A stretch of 64,000 nucleotides of DNA from Cercis canadensis (GCA_003255065.1 QAOA01002556.1:51443-115442), one strand, 5' to 3'. Shown: positions 34,424 through 47,249, numbered from the stretch's first letter. Translations and numbers: made by a program. Notes: generated by a model from the sequence alone, not told the origin.

Positions 34424-37400
34424 CCCCTTTTTTATGTGCATTTTAAAAAAATACGTTTTGAAACTACCCATAGTTCTCTTTTTAAGGAATAGAGACAGAT
34501 ATGAGGATTTCATACAATTGTAAGAAATTTTAAAAATATGGAATGTTACAAAGTTCCCTAACTCCATTTTTGTATCTTTGTTCATGAATCTAGAGTTCAA
34601 ACTCATCCCCTCTCTCATTCAGAATTCAATTATGCAACTTTTTAAAAATTTAATGACCACCATATGCATGTAACCATTAGAAAAAAAATTTTGATGCGTG
34701 AGAGTTTTTCTTTAAGGGACCATTTGTTTCGAGGAAAAAGAAAAATTTCCTATAAGAAAATTTTACAAATTTTTTTTNAAAAAAATTTTACAAATTTTTT
34801 TTTCTATTTCAAACTTTTTAATTCTAAAATTTTTTATTGTTTGTTTCACTAGAAATAATTTCTTAAAAAAAATTCTTTTATTTATTTGGACAAAAAAGAA
34901 AATCTTACAGAAATATTTTTTGGTAGCTAGCAACCAAAATCCTAATTTAAGGACATAAATGCAGTCGAAACTGCACTCTCCAATCAGATGTTCCAGCCAC
35001 ATCCCAAAGCAAAAAATGGCTGGAGGCTTTGAACAGACGGGGAGAAGAAAATCATGTTCTGCATAACAAGAGCTAGCTTGCTGAGGTGATCAGCTGCAAA
35101 AGTCCCGTCTAGTTGAGTTAAATCTTACTTGTACCAGCTGCAATTGTGCCATTAGTGGGATGGAGTCTTCAAGAAGAGTTTGGAGCCGATGCTTCACTGG
35201 CCAGTTAAGCAAAAGCATGAACCAAAAGCATCATCAGATTCAATGTGAATATGTGAAATCTGCGATTGAGAATAGAAAAAATCTCTTGCAAGGTGCATTG
35301 CTAATATAAAAATCATATTTTTAGAATGTCTATTATAGATCAACCAAAACAGTAACATGAAACTAAAGACTAACATCCTCAAGAAGACTAAATCTTTTGT
35401 TTAACATAATCATGGCAAAATTATTCTAGATAGGACAATTACAGGGGAAGTAAACAAGCTATCTATTACATTTTCTTTTTGCTCATTTTATATACCACTA
35501 GATGTTTTATAGTCTTAATTATCCTTACTGTTTTGGCATAGTTATAACCAGTTAATCATTACTGAAAGAAAGAGGGGGTCCCAGGGATTGAAAACCAGTC
35601 TCCATCTTCCAGCATTACTATTACCATGCTAATTTTTCATGCTTCTCAGTTAGAGTATGATTGTATTATGTATTATGGATATTTGGCACCACATGGGTGA
35701 TGTTCTTCTAGTTAGTCAAAATTTACTGTGGTATAGACTTTTAAGATATATGGATGTTAATTTGGCTTTTATGATTTCCTTGTTAGTTAATTTTTTTGGC
35801 AAATGATGCTAACATTATTTCTGAAGAGTATTGCCTCAATTATAGTTCATCTCAACAGCTGTATTATGCAAATGATTCTTGTGAACCCTGGCAATATATA
35901 TTGTTGTGCATCATCAACTATAATTCATGTCTCTAGCCTCATATCCAAATCATTATCTCAGTCTTGTCAATGTTGTTGTGCGTCCTAATTTCTCTTTTAC
36001 ACTCTTCCTCAACTTCCAAGACACTAGTATGGATGCATGTTTGGATTTATTTTTGTCTGCTGTTATTTACATATTAGAATGCTTTTCTCTGCTGTTATTT
36101 ACTTAAATATTGGTTCTTTTTCTGTTTCTAAAGCCTGAGTTCAACATAACAAGTTTGCAGAATGCCAATATAGGTAGGAAACAATTTATTCTTTTTAATG
36201 TGAAATGCAGATTTCATTCTGAATCAAAGACAAGTGCATCTGTGATTAAAGAAGGAGGATCTTCCATCCATACATACAACAATGCAATTGATGTTAGCCA
36301 CGTTTAAAGTAACTAGCTAATAGTGGCCCACTATCTAATATAAGTTTTATCAGATAATGAGCATGCGGGATAATTATGGAAGAATATTCCTATCTCATTT
36401 TAAAATTTAAATAGTTGGTTACAAAATTTATAGTTATCCTGATGGTGGAAACTACTATAGTCCACTATAAATAGGACAGAGTCCCTATCCTAGCACACAC
36501 ACACTGTAAAGTTCTGAATCATTATCATTTAGAACATAAAAAAATAGACATAAGCTAGAAGCACTCTGTTCTTGAAGAATGTAATGGCAAGAGGTATTTA
36601 TATTTCTTCCGCTGATAATTGTTGCGTGACATGTTAAACACATTTTATGAACCAATTTTGTATACATGAGATAAAACGTAAATATCTATCAATTGATACT
36701 TCTCTTTAAAACTGAGCAAGTCTAGGAGACACCTTGTTAGCTGATCAATGATTATGGGACCCATTTAGCTCTCCAGTTTTCTCAATTCCTCTGTTTGAAA
36801 GATCACAGGCCCAACCTCCCAGATCTTTTGAAAAATATATATTGTAAGAAATAACTAATTCAAAAAATTAAAACAGTAATGTATTCAAGTACAAGAAATT
36901 GAGAATAATGACATCTTTCAAGAGGTAAAATATTAATTTTGTCAAAAAATTAAAGAAAAATAGGGCTATTTATTGCCAAAAAAATATGTGAGATGAGAAT
37001 AAAAGAAAATTGGGGTCATTTTCAGCCAAGAAAAAAATAGCCCATTGCGTTAGAGAATGGACAGAATAGACAATTACCCATCACAGGATATAAATGCCCT
37101 GTAATTTTCCTTAAATCCATCTGACAGGATATCTGTTTTGGTTTTGAATTCTCTCGTCTTGTTGCTGTGTTTCTTTGCTCTGGGTATTACTGTAGCCTGC
37201 ATTGGGGAATCTGTTCCAAGAACAAAATTTCAAAAAGAAAATCATATTAGAATCCAAGTTGATTTTGAACAACCGAAGAAAAAACCAAACACATTGCATG
37301 TGCAGCTGCTACCTTAGGGCCGTCAAAGGATTTACTAATCGCTTTCAACATCCTAAAAGAGAGAGAAAGCGTCGAGGGAGAAAGAGCGTCCAGGGATATC

Positions 37401-38245
37401 ACAGGGTCCAGAGAGAAAAATAAAAAAGTTTTCTTCTGTTTTCTTAAAAAAAAAAAAATTTAAAATAATCTAGTGTAAAATTTTAAAATGATAGAAAATA
37501 ATTTTCTACCAACCTTTTTTTTTTTTTGCAACAAAACAAATAAAAAAATTATGATAGAAAATTTTTCTAATGAAATAAAGAGACCCTCTGGCTTTCCCAA
37601 AAGTAGGAACATAAATTCTAGCATATCTAATCTAAAATTTTATGTTTCAAATGGTAAACTTTAAATTCTATTTAAAATGTAATATCTTACAAACATTTTT
37701 TTGAAAAAAAAAAAAATTCGTGTGCTATGCACGGGTTCATGTACTTTACAAAAGAAAAGGATAAGATTTTACGTAGTTTAATAGAAAGAGTCATTATTGT
37801 TGAAAAAGTAATATAAAAAAATCAAGAAAAGTCAAAAAGTCAAAAAAGAAGTATCAAGACTACTAAACTCAAAGCTATTAACTAGAAAAGCCTAGAAACT
37901 AAAGAAACCCACTTTGAAGGTCGGTTAACTTGCCTAAAAAGACATGTTTGTATGTTAAAATGTAAGCTAGTATAGGCTAGCCAATACCCTATAACTGAAG
38001 TCATTCTGATGACAAACTTGGCCATCAGCATAGAAGGAACAAAGCCATCAGCTTTGTACCTCTCTCTTCAATAACTAAATTACATCTTTTCAACTACTAC
38101 CACCTATCATCTACTACCATCACTTTAGCCTTTTAATCCATTTCTCTTCCTTACAGCTTTCTTTAAATTCCAATTAAATATCATTCTTCCTATCTACCAA
38201 TCACACTCTCACACATAACCATTACTATCATTTTCAAAATTCAAC

Positions 38246-40247
38246 AATTATCAAAGGCAGTTTGGGCTAGAAGAAAACTAAGCTTAGAAAATTTAGCTTT
38301 TATGGCCAAGTTGAGATGGAGATTGGCTAAAGAACCAGATAGCCTCTGGACTAAGTGCATGGTGGCTAGATACGGTGGGGACCTTACAAGAGGCAATACC
38401 TCTAAATCCATTACTCGTAAGATTCTTCAACAGGGAATGGATTGCTTCGGAAAAAGGAAAAAAATGGCTTATTAGGAATGGGCTGTTAGAATTGAAGATT
38501 CTTCTGAGAAGTAGATGGATCATGAATCGTCACTGATGAACAAAGCTAGGCAACACCGTGATGAAGCACCAGAAAGAGAAGAGCAGCAATAGCAGAAAGA
38601 TTATGCAGAATAGGAATTCTAGAGAGAAAAGCAAGAAAACTGTATCTAGCATGTGAAAACCGTTTTCATTGAATGAAATAATCTTGATTACATTCTGTAT
38701 GGCAGTCCCTCAATATATAGTAGTGTTATGAGTCAGTGTGGTGAACCAATCTTCTTCTAGAAGCTTGTACAGCAAAGCTAATTCATCACTTAACTAAATA
38801 TAAACTAACTGAACTACATGAGTCCTAAGCACTGACTGACCTCTAACTAACTTTGACTTTAATTGACTTAAAGCTGAGTTGGCAACTAACGTGGTTGCCA
38901 ACTGACGTGGCACTTGCTCCTTCACCCTCCATCATAACTGTCTTTTATCTTCTGTTTAACATGGGCAAGGTATTCGGTTCTGGGTAGATAAATGGTTGGA
39001 CCTGAGAGTGATTCGACAAATGATAGAGGGACTTCTCCCCAGATTCGAAGACCAAAAATTGGTGGCTGACTACATGTTCCCATCAAGTGAATGGAGATTA
39101 GATCTTCCTGTTACCCTCCCTTCGCACGTTATTGAGCACATGAATGCATGCCCGCATGCATGTTCTCTCAGAGAAGATACATTTGCTTGGGGTGGAGAAA
39201 GGCAAGGAAATTTTTGTCTTTCCAGTGCCTACTGCATGTTGGATCCAAGTTTCGCTATCCCTCTATCTCCAAACCCAAGCTGGGTTTGGAAAGTGAAGTG
39301 TCATCCCCGCATCCAGCACTTTCTTTGGCTTGCATCCCTTGAGAAACTTCCTTGCAAGGTTTTGTTGTTCTCTAGGAAAATTATCCCCTCCATGCTATGC
39401 TCCCTTCGCAACTCTCAACCTGAAACCTGTTATCATATTCTCAAGGATTGCCCTGCTGTCTCTCCCATTTGGAATGACTTTCACCTAGTCCCCGGATCCT
39501 GACCCAGACCTGGGAACTTTGCACTCTTGGCTCAAACCAAACTGTCAAAATCCTGTGCTAACCTTATCCGGTATTCTCATTATACGGACAGTTTTTGTTT
39601 ATCTCTGCTGGAGCATCTGGCTCCATAGAAATAAATGGATCTTTGAAAACCAGTCTTTCGACCCTTCCCATATCAAGTCTTTTGCTATGGGAAGAGCTTC
39701 TGAGTTTTTTTTCCTTGTTTCCAAAATTCCCATGGACCCTCAGAGATACGAGATACATGTTAGATGGCAGCCTCCACCTGTTGGGAAACTAAATTCAAAT
39801 GGTTCAGCACTTGCTAACCTAGGACCTCTGGGGGCAGGAAGAATCATTAGAAACCATAAGGGAGAATTGGTGTCGGGCTTTGCAAAAAGACATAGTAGTG
39901 GGTTCCTTAAATTTAGCTGAGCTGCGGGAGGCATTAGCCTTGCATGCCAAATGGGAATCACAAAGCTAGTCATAGAAGTTGATTCTACGTTTGTTATCAG
40001 TATACTTAAAGATACACATATCCCTAACCATCACTTTGAACCTTTGGTTTATAACTGCAGGGAACTATTAAAGAGGATTCCCCTTTGTGAGCTGCAACAC
40101 GTGTTTAGGGAAGTAAATGGTGGTGTAGATGCCATGGTAAAAGCAGCACACAGTCTGGATGACCATTATAAGATCTTTACTACACCACCTTCTTTTGTTA
40201 AGGATGTAATCTATTTTGATGCCATGGGAAGATCTAGCTATCCCTAG
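38246..40247 (+). mobile_element. L1-type LINE remnant (RT end, zinc-binding and RNase H domains), split by a solo LTR
   Basis: The plus-strand sequence starts in the region after the RT core (MAKLRWRLAKEPDSLW), followed by WLIRNG at 38463-38480. The frame continues after the inserted LTR with GQGIRFWVDKWL near 38965. Next is a reverse-transcriptase zinc-binding domain (about 39285-39480; WKVKCHPRIQHFLWLA), then an RNase H-like domain (about 39760-40180). In RNase H the first catalytic Asp of the usual DGS is Asn (LNSNGS); later EVDS is kept. Stops near 39502, 39920 and elsewhere show decay. The 5' portion (ORF1, endonuclease, RT palm) is absent. Confidence 0.85.
38484..38961 (-). repeat. Solo LTR of a Copia element
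   Basis: 478 bp with TG...CA ends (on the minus strand TGTTAAAC...TTCTAACA), flanked by the 5-bp direct repeat TGGGC at 38479-38483 and 38962-38966. Removing it and one repeat restores the LINE reading frame across the site. Its ends and parts of its interior resemble the LTR of the Copia element at 59743-60185. Confidence 0.9.
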
Positions 40248-41597
40248 GCTTGTAGGATCTAGTTTTGCTGAAAACTCATGCACGTGAACATTTGGACCTC
40301 AGTTGGAGATTCACTATGTTTGTAAGCTTTTTCTTTTGATCTATGAATTCCAATTTTAACAAGAAAAAAAAAATGGCCTGTGGCTGAGTGAATTGAGTTT
40401 GCTCTCAAGATTTGTGATTTCTGTATTTAAACTTGAAGTTGTAGAAAAATACCAAAAAAACAAAATATAATGGAAGGAGTTGTCTCAATCAAGGGAGATA
40501 AAAAAGGAATTGTCTTCATAAACAAAATTTGATTAATATTATTTTGTAAATGGAGAGAAATATAAACGCTAGTATTTATTACTTGGAGATGAAAATGATA
40601 GTTTTACATCTTTCAAACAGTTGTAAGAGTTGTACATTTAATTTAATGCATCAAATTAAAATAAGTTTAAATTTGATATACTATTAGTGTAAAACTCTAT
40701 ACAATATCACTAAATAAGGAAGTAACATATAACTAAAGTAACCAAGCATTTTGCTGATTGTAAGTATACTTATCTAAAGTATTAAATTGACTAATAAGTT
40801 ATTAATTTACAACAATGAAATTAGTAGTTCACTGCTCTAAGTTTATATTATGATCCTTACACTAATTTTAATCCTATGCGTTGTATGGGGAGTGTAACAA
40901 AATAAATGGTAAATGGGAGCCGTCTTGTCACTTGCAAATTAGCAATGAAGAAGATAGAAGCATTTTGGCCATTATATCTTACTAAAGGTTACAAGAAATA
41001 AAAACATTTTTAAGTGTTGTTGTATTCAACACACTGGTCTTAAAGATTCTGCAAATACATGCTGTATCATTTCTATTCCCATAGTACTTAATTTATTCAT
41101 GCATGGAGTACAATCGCCTTAGAGCCCAGCTGCTTCCTCAACTTTTATGATAGATGATACGAAGTTGAATACAAAATCAAAGATATGAGGAATATATAAT
41201 AAATAAGAATAACGAAAAGCACTAAGGAAAACTACAGAATGGAAATTATGAAACCAACTGCATAATTTTAAAATTGAAGCAATCTAGTTTATAGCTTGAT
41301 GAAAATTACTCTCCTTGACAGATTATGAGCAAGAATTTGTTGATGTGGCAGCATAACTGTGGAGAATTTGACTGACTCAATCCACCTAACTTGGGTTAAC
41401 TGAATTTATATAACAGTTTCTCATTATTCTGCTGCATCAACATACCATTACCTCATCATCTGATTCTTGTCATGTCAATAACATTGTCACAATTGAAACT
41501 AGTGAGATCAAATGTGAAATTTTTCAGGAAGTATTAATACTGTATATATTTAAGCAAACAAGAAGAAAGAAAAAAAAAAAACTGGTGTGAGGTTGAC

Positions 41598-42005
41598 TTA
41601 CGTTCGGAATCGAAGTGATCTTCCAGAAGGAGGAGATGAAGGAGCAGAAAGCAATGAAGTTGAAGTTGGCAGCGGCGGGGGAGGAGTTGAAGCAGCTGAA
41701 GCAATGATGTTGATGTTGGCAGCGGCGGGGGAGGAGTTGAAGCAGCAGAAAGAAATGATGTTGATATTGGCAGCGGCGGGGGAGGAGTTGAAGCAGCTGA
41801 AAGCAATGATGTTGAACTTGTCAGCGGCGGGGAAGGAGTTGAAGCTAGCAGCTGAGAGCAATGATGTTGATGTTGGACTAATTGGAGATTGTGCTGCCCT
41901 TCGAGGAGGAGTAGGCAGTATTATCTTATTTCTTATCTTAGACTCACATGAGCACAAGTGAAACCCTACTAATAACACAAGAAGAGACAACAGATGCTCC
42001 ATCAT
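41598..42005 (-). pseudogene. T2 ribonuclease copy A: signal peptide fused to an expanded repeat, catalytic exons lost
   Basis: A 135-codon ORF begins with the same signal peptide as copy B (MMEHLLSLLVLLVGFHLCSC). The short Pro/Ser linker of copy B is expanded here into four or five 51-bp units, read as Pro/Ala/Ser- and Asn/Ile-rich text. It then joins a stretch equal to the end of copy B's last exon (SGRSLRFRT then stop). All of CAS I, CAS II, their introns and most of exon 3 are missing, so no RNase activity is possible. A stable secreted repeat peptide could in principle be made from the open frame. The TATA element of copy B has decayed here. Confidence 0.8.
41655..41870. repeat. 51-bp minisatellite, about 4 copies
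   Basis: The block TTGGCAGCGGCGGGGGAGGA recurs at 41666, 41716, 41767 and 41818 (periods 50, 51, 51). It lies inside the open frame of RNase copy A and is a single unit in copy B. Confidence 0.9.
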
Positions 42006-43537
42006 AGCTTTTGGTTATTGATTCTTGCCTTCTTGGTACAATGTATTAATAGATGGGTTTTTTATTGCCACTTTCAATATGAGTATTCTTGTAATTCTAT
42101 CTACACAGCAATCATATTTTGGTAATTGTACTAATTATTTAATCGCGTGAGCAACAGGTGTGTGGCATGAGAAAATATTAGCTTAAATTTATGAGTAGCG
42201 GTAATTAACCCAACACCATGTTTGGTCACTCACTCTAAGATATAATACATGGACTCTTTTGATGTTGGTCATGGTTTCTCTTCCCACCTTTTCACGGTGG
42301 AGGGAGTGTTTATTCTTTCTCTCACTTGCACTCCCATAACTTTCTCCAATATGCGCGTTACGAAATTAAAACATTCACATCCAACACCTTGATTTTTATA
42401 ATCAAAGATATACCTTACACCCACAGATCATTAACATAATTATTTTATATTTTATTAGATTAAAAATTTATATATTTACAATAATATATCACTGCTCACT
42501 TTCTCTCACTTGGAGTAAAATTGAAATAAATTTAAACTAGCGAATTGTTGAGCTATAAAATTAATCAGTAGTTATATTTTAAATCAAAATAATGGGATAT
42601 TTTAATTGTTAAAGTTTGTACTATAATATTTATAACTAAATTTGCATATAAGCATATTTTCCAAGTTATCCTTAGATATGGAACTTCTTTTATCTTAATC
42701 TACTATGAATATAAAATTCATGATTAGTATCTAGGTAGACTTACAAAAGCGATCCAGTCCACCAACATCCCTCTAAACAGTCCTTAAATCCTTGTCCCTT
42801 TAAACAATGAAATATAAAGGCACAATTCATAATTATAAGTGCCTTTTTACCCACTTCTAGAAAAATACACTATAATTCTAGAAACTGACATGATAATGGC
42901 ATATAATAATATGAATGGTCCGTAGGTTCTCAGAAAATCATCCGTGGAATCCACATAATACAAACTAGTTTCCATTATATCTTACTAAGGGTTACAATAA
43001 ATAAAAACATTTTATTGTAGTATACAACACACTGGCTCTTAAAGATACTTCAAATACTTGCTGTATCATTTTTATTCCCATAGTACTTAATTTATTCATG
43101 CATGGAGTGCAATCGCCTTAGAGCCCAGATGCTTCCTCAACTTTTATGATAGATGATACAAAGCTGAATACAAAGTCAAAGATATGAGGAATATATAATA
43201 AATAAGAATAACGAAAAGCACTAAGGAAAACTACAGAAGGGAAATTAATAAAACCAACTGCATAATTTTAAAATTGGAGCAATCTAGTTTATAGCTTCAT
43301 GAAAATTACTCTCCTTGACAGATTATGCGCAATAATTTGTTGATGTGGCAGCATAACTGGAGAATTTGATTGATTCAATCCACCTAACTTGGGTTAACTG
43401 AATTTATATAACAGTTTCTCATTATTGTGCTACATGAAAATACCATTACCTCATCATCTAATTCTTGTCATGTCAATAACATTGTCACAATTGAAACTAG
43501 TGAGATCAAATGTGGAATTTTTCAGGAAGTATCAATA

Positions 43538-44910
43538 CTATATATATTTAAGCCAACAAGAAGGAAAAAAAAACTGGTGTGAGGTTGACTTACGCTGGGA
43601 ACGAAGTGATCTTCTAGAAGGAAGAGAGGCAAATACAGGATTACTATTACAACCACGCTTTTTACGGTTGCAATTCTGTAGATTTTGGGCATCAGCTTGA
43701 ACACATAAACGAATTTCAGAAAGTTGAAGTGTACTCGAAGTGTGTTGATCGCAAGTTATGTATGCATCATAGCCGGTGGCTTTCTTAATGGCCTTTAGTA
43801 TATCTTCTGAGGAGTGCGAAGTAATTCCATCTGGCTTAATACCTAAAGATGAAAGCCACAATGTTAGTGTTTTTTTTTTTTTTTTTCCTGTTGTTACATA
43901 GGAGTATTATATGTTAATTGTTATATAGGAGTACAATATGTAAAAGATAGGATAAGAGAGTATATGGTAAAAATAAAACCCCTTATATTAAATATTTTTA
44001 TTTCTCTTATCAGAAAAGGTGTCATTAAATACCTGATTTTATTTTTGTATGTACATTATGTTTATGAAATAACTGATTTATTAACACGAAATTAATTATA
44101 TTATAATTCCAAGTAAGGATATAACAATATATGTGTAGACTTCTGTTTTGGTGAATAGATTCAATTCAATCTAATGTATCAGACATTTGAATAGATTTTA
44201 GGTATAAGATCAGAAAAAGGAGCACACCTGCATCTTTCAATTCCTTCATGATAAGTGGACCATACTTTGATCCGAGTTCAATTGTTTTATCGATATAATT
44301 TTGTGGTGGGAACTTGTTTGAAGAGCAACTGCCGTGCTGATTCCACTGCACATACCAAAAATTCTTGCTCCTTTCATAGTTGTCTGCGCTAAGTAATCGT
44401 GGCCAGAACTCGAGCAGTTTCTCTTTGTATTCCTCAACCTACAAACATACAAAGCATTCAAAAAACATTTGGTTATTTATGAACTGAGGGTAAAGAAGAA
44501 AAAGGAGAATCATTTGCTGTGGTTAAGATAATCAGAATCCTATGATAAAAGAGTTCATTACAATCTCATTTGTCAGTGGAGCGGTTGCTTCACAATACTC
44601 CGGGCTCCCAGTCTGACCTTTCTGTTGCGGCCAAAGTCCATGAATGGTAAAATATTGCTTCGGCAGATGGCCTGCACGTCACATCCTTTAACCTACAAAA
44701 TGCGTTTGGCCATGTTAAGGATAAAACGAAGTCATCAAATCCAGGCTTTGGACGATCTGAAGGAGCAGGAAGCAATGATGTTGATGTTGGAGATGGTGGT
44801 GATCTACGAGGAGGAGTAGGCACTATTATCTTATTTGTTATCTTAGAGTTACATGAGCACAAGTGAAACCCTACTAATAACACAAGAAGAGACAACAGAT
44901 GCTTCATCAT
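43538..44910 (-). pseudogene. T2-family (S-like) ribonuclease copy B, three exons, one frameshift
   Basis: T2 RNases are secreted or vacuolar enzymes that cleave single-stranded RNA. S-RNases of self-incompatibility are one lineage. Exon 1 (44910-44562) has a signal peptide, a Pro-rich linker, FVLSLTWPNAFC and the catalytic CAS I block FTIHGLWP. Intron GT...AG. Exon 2 (44438-44228) has LEFWPRLL and the CAS II block FWYVQWNQHGSC. In that block His109 is kept, but the usual Glu and Lys are both Gln. Exon 3 (43842-43538) has GIKPDG and LSEIRLCV plus a basic tail. Splice phases agree (0, then 1). Exon 1 is one base too long: the frame shifts at about 44671-44677, between the substrate-pocket part and CAS I, giving a stop at 44590. 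Either a pseudogene or a sequencing error. The enzyme would also be weakened by the CAS II changes. Confidence 0.85.
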
Positions 44911-44962
44911 AGCTATTGGTTGAAGATGCTTGCCTTCTTGGTACAATGTATTAATAAATGAG

Positions 44963-44971
44963 TTATTTATA
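44963..44971 (-). promoter_or_regulatory. TATA box of RNase copy B
   Basis: TATAAATAA on the minus strand, about 53 bp before ATG 44910. The aligned site in copy A reads CAATAAAAA. Confidence 0.5.
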
Positions 44972-45423
44972 GCCACTTCCAATGTTATTATTCTTGTAAT
45001 TCTATATACACAACAATCATATTTTGGTAATTGAACTAATGTTTTAATCTCGTGAGCAACAGGTGTGTGGCATGAGCAAAGATCAGGTTAAATTTATGAG
45101 TAGTGGTAATTAACCCAACACCATCTTTGGTCTCCCACTCTAAGATATAATACATGGACTCTTTTCATGTTGGTCATGATTTCTCTTCCCACGTTTTCAC
45201 GTTGGAGTGAGTTTTTATTCTTTCCCTCACTTGCACTCTCATAACTTTCTCCCATATGCGTGTGTTACGAAATTAAACCATTCACATCCAACACCTTGAT
45301 TTTTTATAATCAAAGATATACCTTACACCCACAGATCATTAACATCATTATTTTATATTTTATTAGATTAAAAATATATATATTTACAATAATATATCAC
45401 TGCTCACTTTCTCTCACTTGCGT

Positions 45424-46941
45424 TTTGCACACTTTCTCACATTACGTCCTATCCACCCGCCCGCACCCCAAACGAAGCAGACCTCAGTTGACTTTTTTAT
45501 CTGTTGGTGCCTTGGTGGCATATAAGAAAAGAAAAGAAATGTTAGTCACGATTTCTCTTCCCACGTTTTCACGTTAGAGGGAGTTTTTATTCTTTCCACT
45601 CTCATAACTTTTCTATATAAAACTAAATCTTTTACAGGCACTTTGACTCTAATAATGCAGTTAAAAAAGTTATTTACGAATTTGAAGTAGTTAGAAACTA
45701 AATTACTGAAAGGGGGCCTTTAATTTACCCCAAGCAGAATTATGGGGTTATATAACCCCATTCTAGGTGGCACAATTACCACCGTTCCTTGTGTTATGGG
45801 CCAAATCCAATGGTGGATATTTAGTTGTGATTACTTGTTCAGTTGATCATTTCTCAACTTGTGTGACAATATTAATGTGACCCACTAATTTAATTAAAAT
45901 TATGTTAGCACCCTACTTAAAATAACAATTTATGTTAAAGTTCAGAGTACACAAAGTATGATATTCCTCTCTATTTACATATTTTTCACAAACAAATTTA
46001 TGAAATTTTTTTAAAAGATTTATATTCAAATTTATACATAAAGATTTGCAATTTAAAATAAAATTTTGAGCATGATAAAATTTAAAAATATACATTAATA
46101 AATAGATTAATATGAGTGAAGAAGAATAGTGTGAAAAATAAGTCAAAAAATTGAAGAAAGTAAATCTCACTTTCTCACTTACTCTTCATATTTGCAAGTA
46201 GGATTTGAATAAAATAAATTTTAAACATGATAAAATTTAAAAATATACATTAATAAATAGATTAATATGAGTGAAGAATAATAGTGTACAAAATAAGTCA
46301 AAAAATTGAAGAGTATAAATCTCACTTTCTCCCTTACTCTGCATATTTGCAAGTAGAATTTGAATGGTGAATTTTTGCATAAAAATGGGAAAAATCCTAA
46401 CTTTGAATTTCAAAGTTTTTATGATTTTTTGATAAAATATTCATATGAGTTTCATAGATCATCAAATTTTGAGTTTAATGATATGAAAATCGTGTTAAAA
46501 AAGGTTACAAATGTTGAATAACTAGTTCTAAGCATAACCAAAAGTTGGAGTCAGACCCTAACTCCTAGGTGACCAAAAAAAATATATAATTTGTATATAC
46601 AATATAATATTTTTTTTATTTAAGTGATTAAAATGAATATCATCTTTTGAGAAAAAAATTAATATTCATATATTGACAAAAATTGATTAACTTAATGAAG
46701 AAAATAATACAATATATTTTATTTGAATATAATAAACAAAAAATAAAATTTTATGGAGTCTTTACTTGAATTTAGTTTTTATTCATATATTTAATAAAAT
46801 ATGCATCTCTGTACTAAAAATCTTAAATTTGATTTGAATGCAAAATTATAGGATAAATTGAAATTGATGATATAATAAAGCATAAATAAAATGCTTACAT
46901 TAATTTCTTTCTTAAAAATAAATAACTGCAGTAATTAGCAA
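45424..46941. other. Gene-free AT-rich stretch with a short tandem duplication
   Basis: No gene. A block of about 155 bp is repeated twice (about 46050-46360; motif CATGATAAAATTTAAAAATA at 46071 and 46226). Confidence 0.6.
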
Positions 46942-47020
46942 GGGACATGCCGGGCCCCACGGCGTGTCCCCACTAAATTGAGTCTCCCGAGTCCTCCTTT
47001 CGTTGGTTTTCTTCTTTGCC

Positions 47021-47092
47021 ATGGCTGCTGCTGCTACACTCAGTGCACTTGTTCCACCTGCAACAACACCCAAAAACCCATGTTTGGATTAG
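47021..47092 (+). pseudogene. Short N-terminal peptide fragment, possibly a second captured exon
   Basis: ATG at 47021 opens 23 codons, MAAAATLSALVPPATTPKNP and three more, then TAG. The Ala/Thr/Ser/Pro composition resembles the start of a plastid transit peptide. Source gene not recognised. It lies just inside the left inverted repeat, upstream of the BTB/TAZ exons. Confidence 0.35.
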
Positions 47093-47249
47093 TCATGAAA
47101 AAACATTAAAGACTCGATTTTGAGCAGAACCCATTTCAAAAGAATTGATTTTGAGACAGAGCGAGAGAAAAAGCTTGTTTCACCTTGGGAGGGAGAAGGG
47201 CATGGTAGGACTAGGAGAAATGACAGGAATGTCCCTGTTTTTGGTGCAG

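Larger units (their letters stand above)
31583..38240. other. Long gene-free stretch
   Basis: About 6.6 kb without a gene I can recognise. It contains a T-run with an N at 32146, a CATA/CACA microsatellite (33660-33715), a duplicated block around the N at 34059, and an A/T-rich piece around the N at 34778. The longest ORF (32890-33345, 151 codons) has no recognisable domain. Confidence 0.5.
40965..42511. repeat. Tandem segmental duplication, unit A
   Basis: Aligns over both flanks with unit B (42969-45423), for example TTTATTCATGCATGGAGT at about 41090 and 43090. It contains the decayed ribonuclease copy. About 450 bp (42512-42968) separates the units. Confidence 0.8.
42969..45423. repeat. 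Tandem segmental duplication, unit B
   Basis: Same flanks as unit A in the same order. It holds the longer ribonuclease copy. Confidence 0.8.

Noticed and set aside
43538..45000. S-locus interpretation of the RNase pair
   Set aside because: No S-locus F-box gene is visible. The only nearby gene fragment is a BTB/TAZ piece in a transposon-like unit, so a self-incompatibility locus cannot be claimed.
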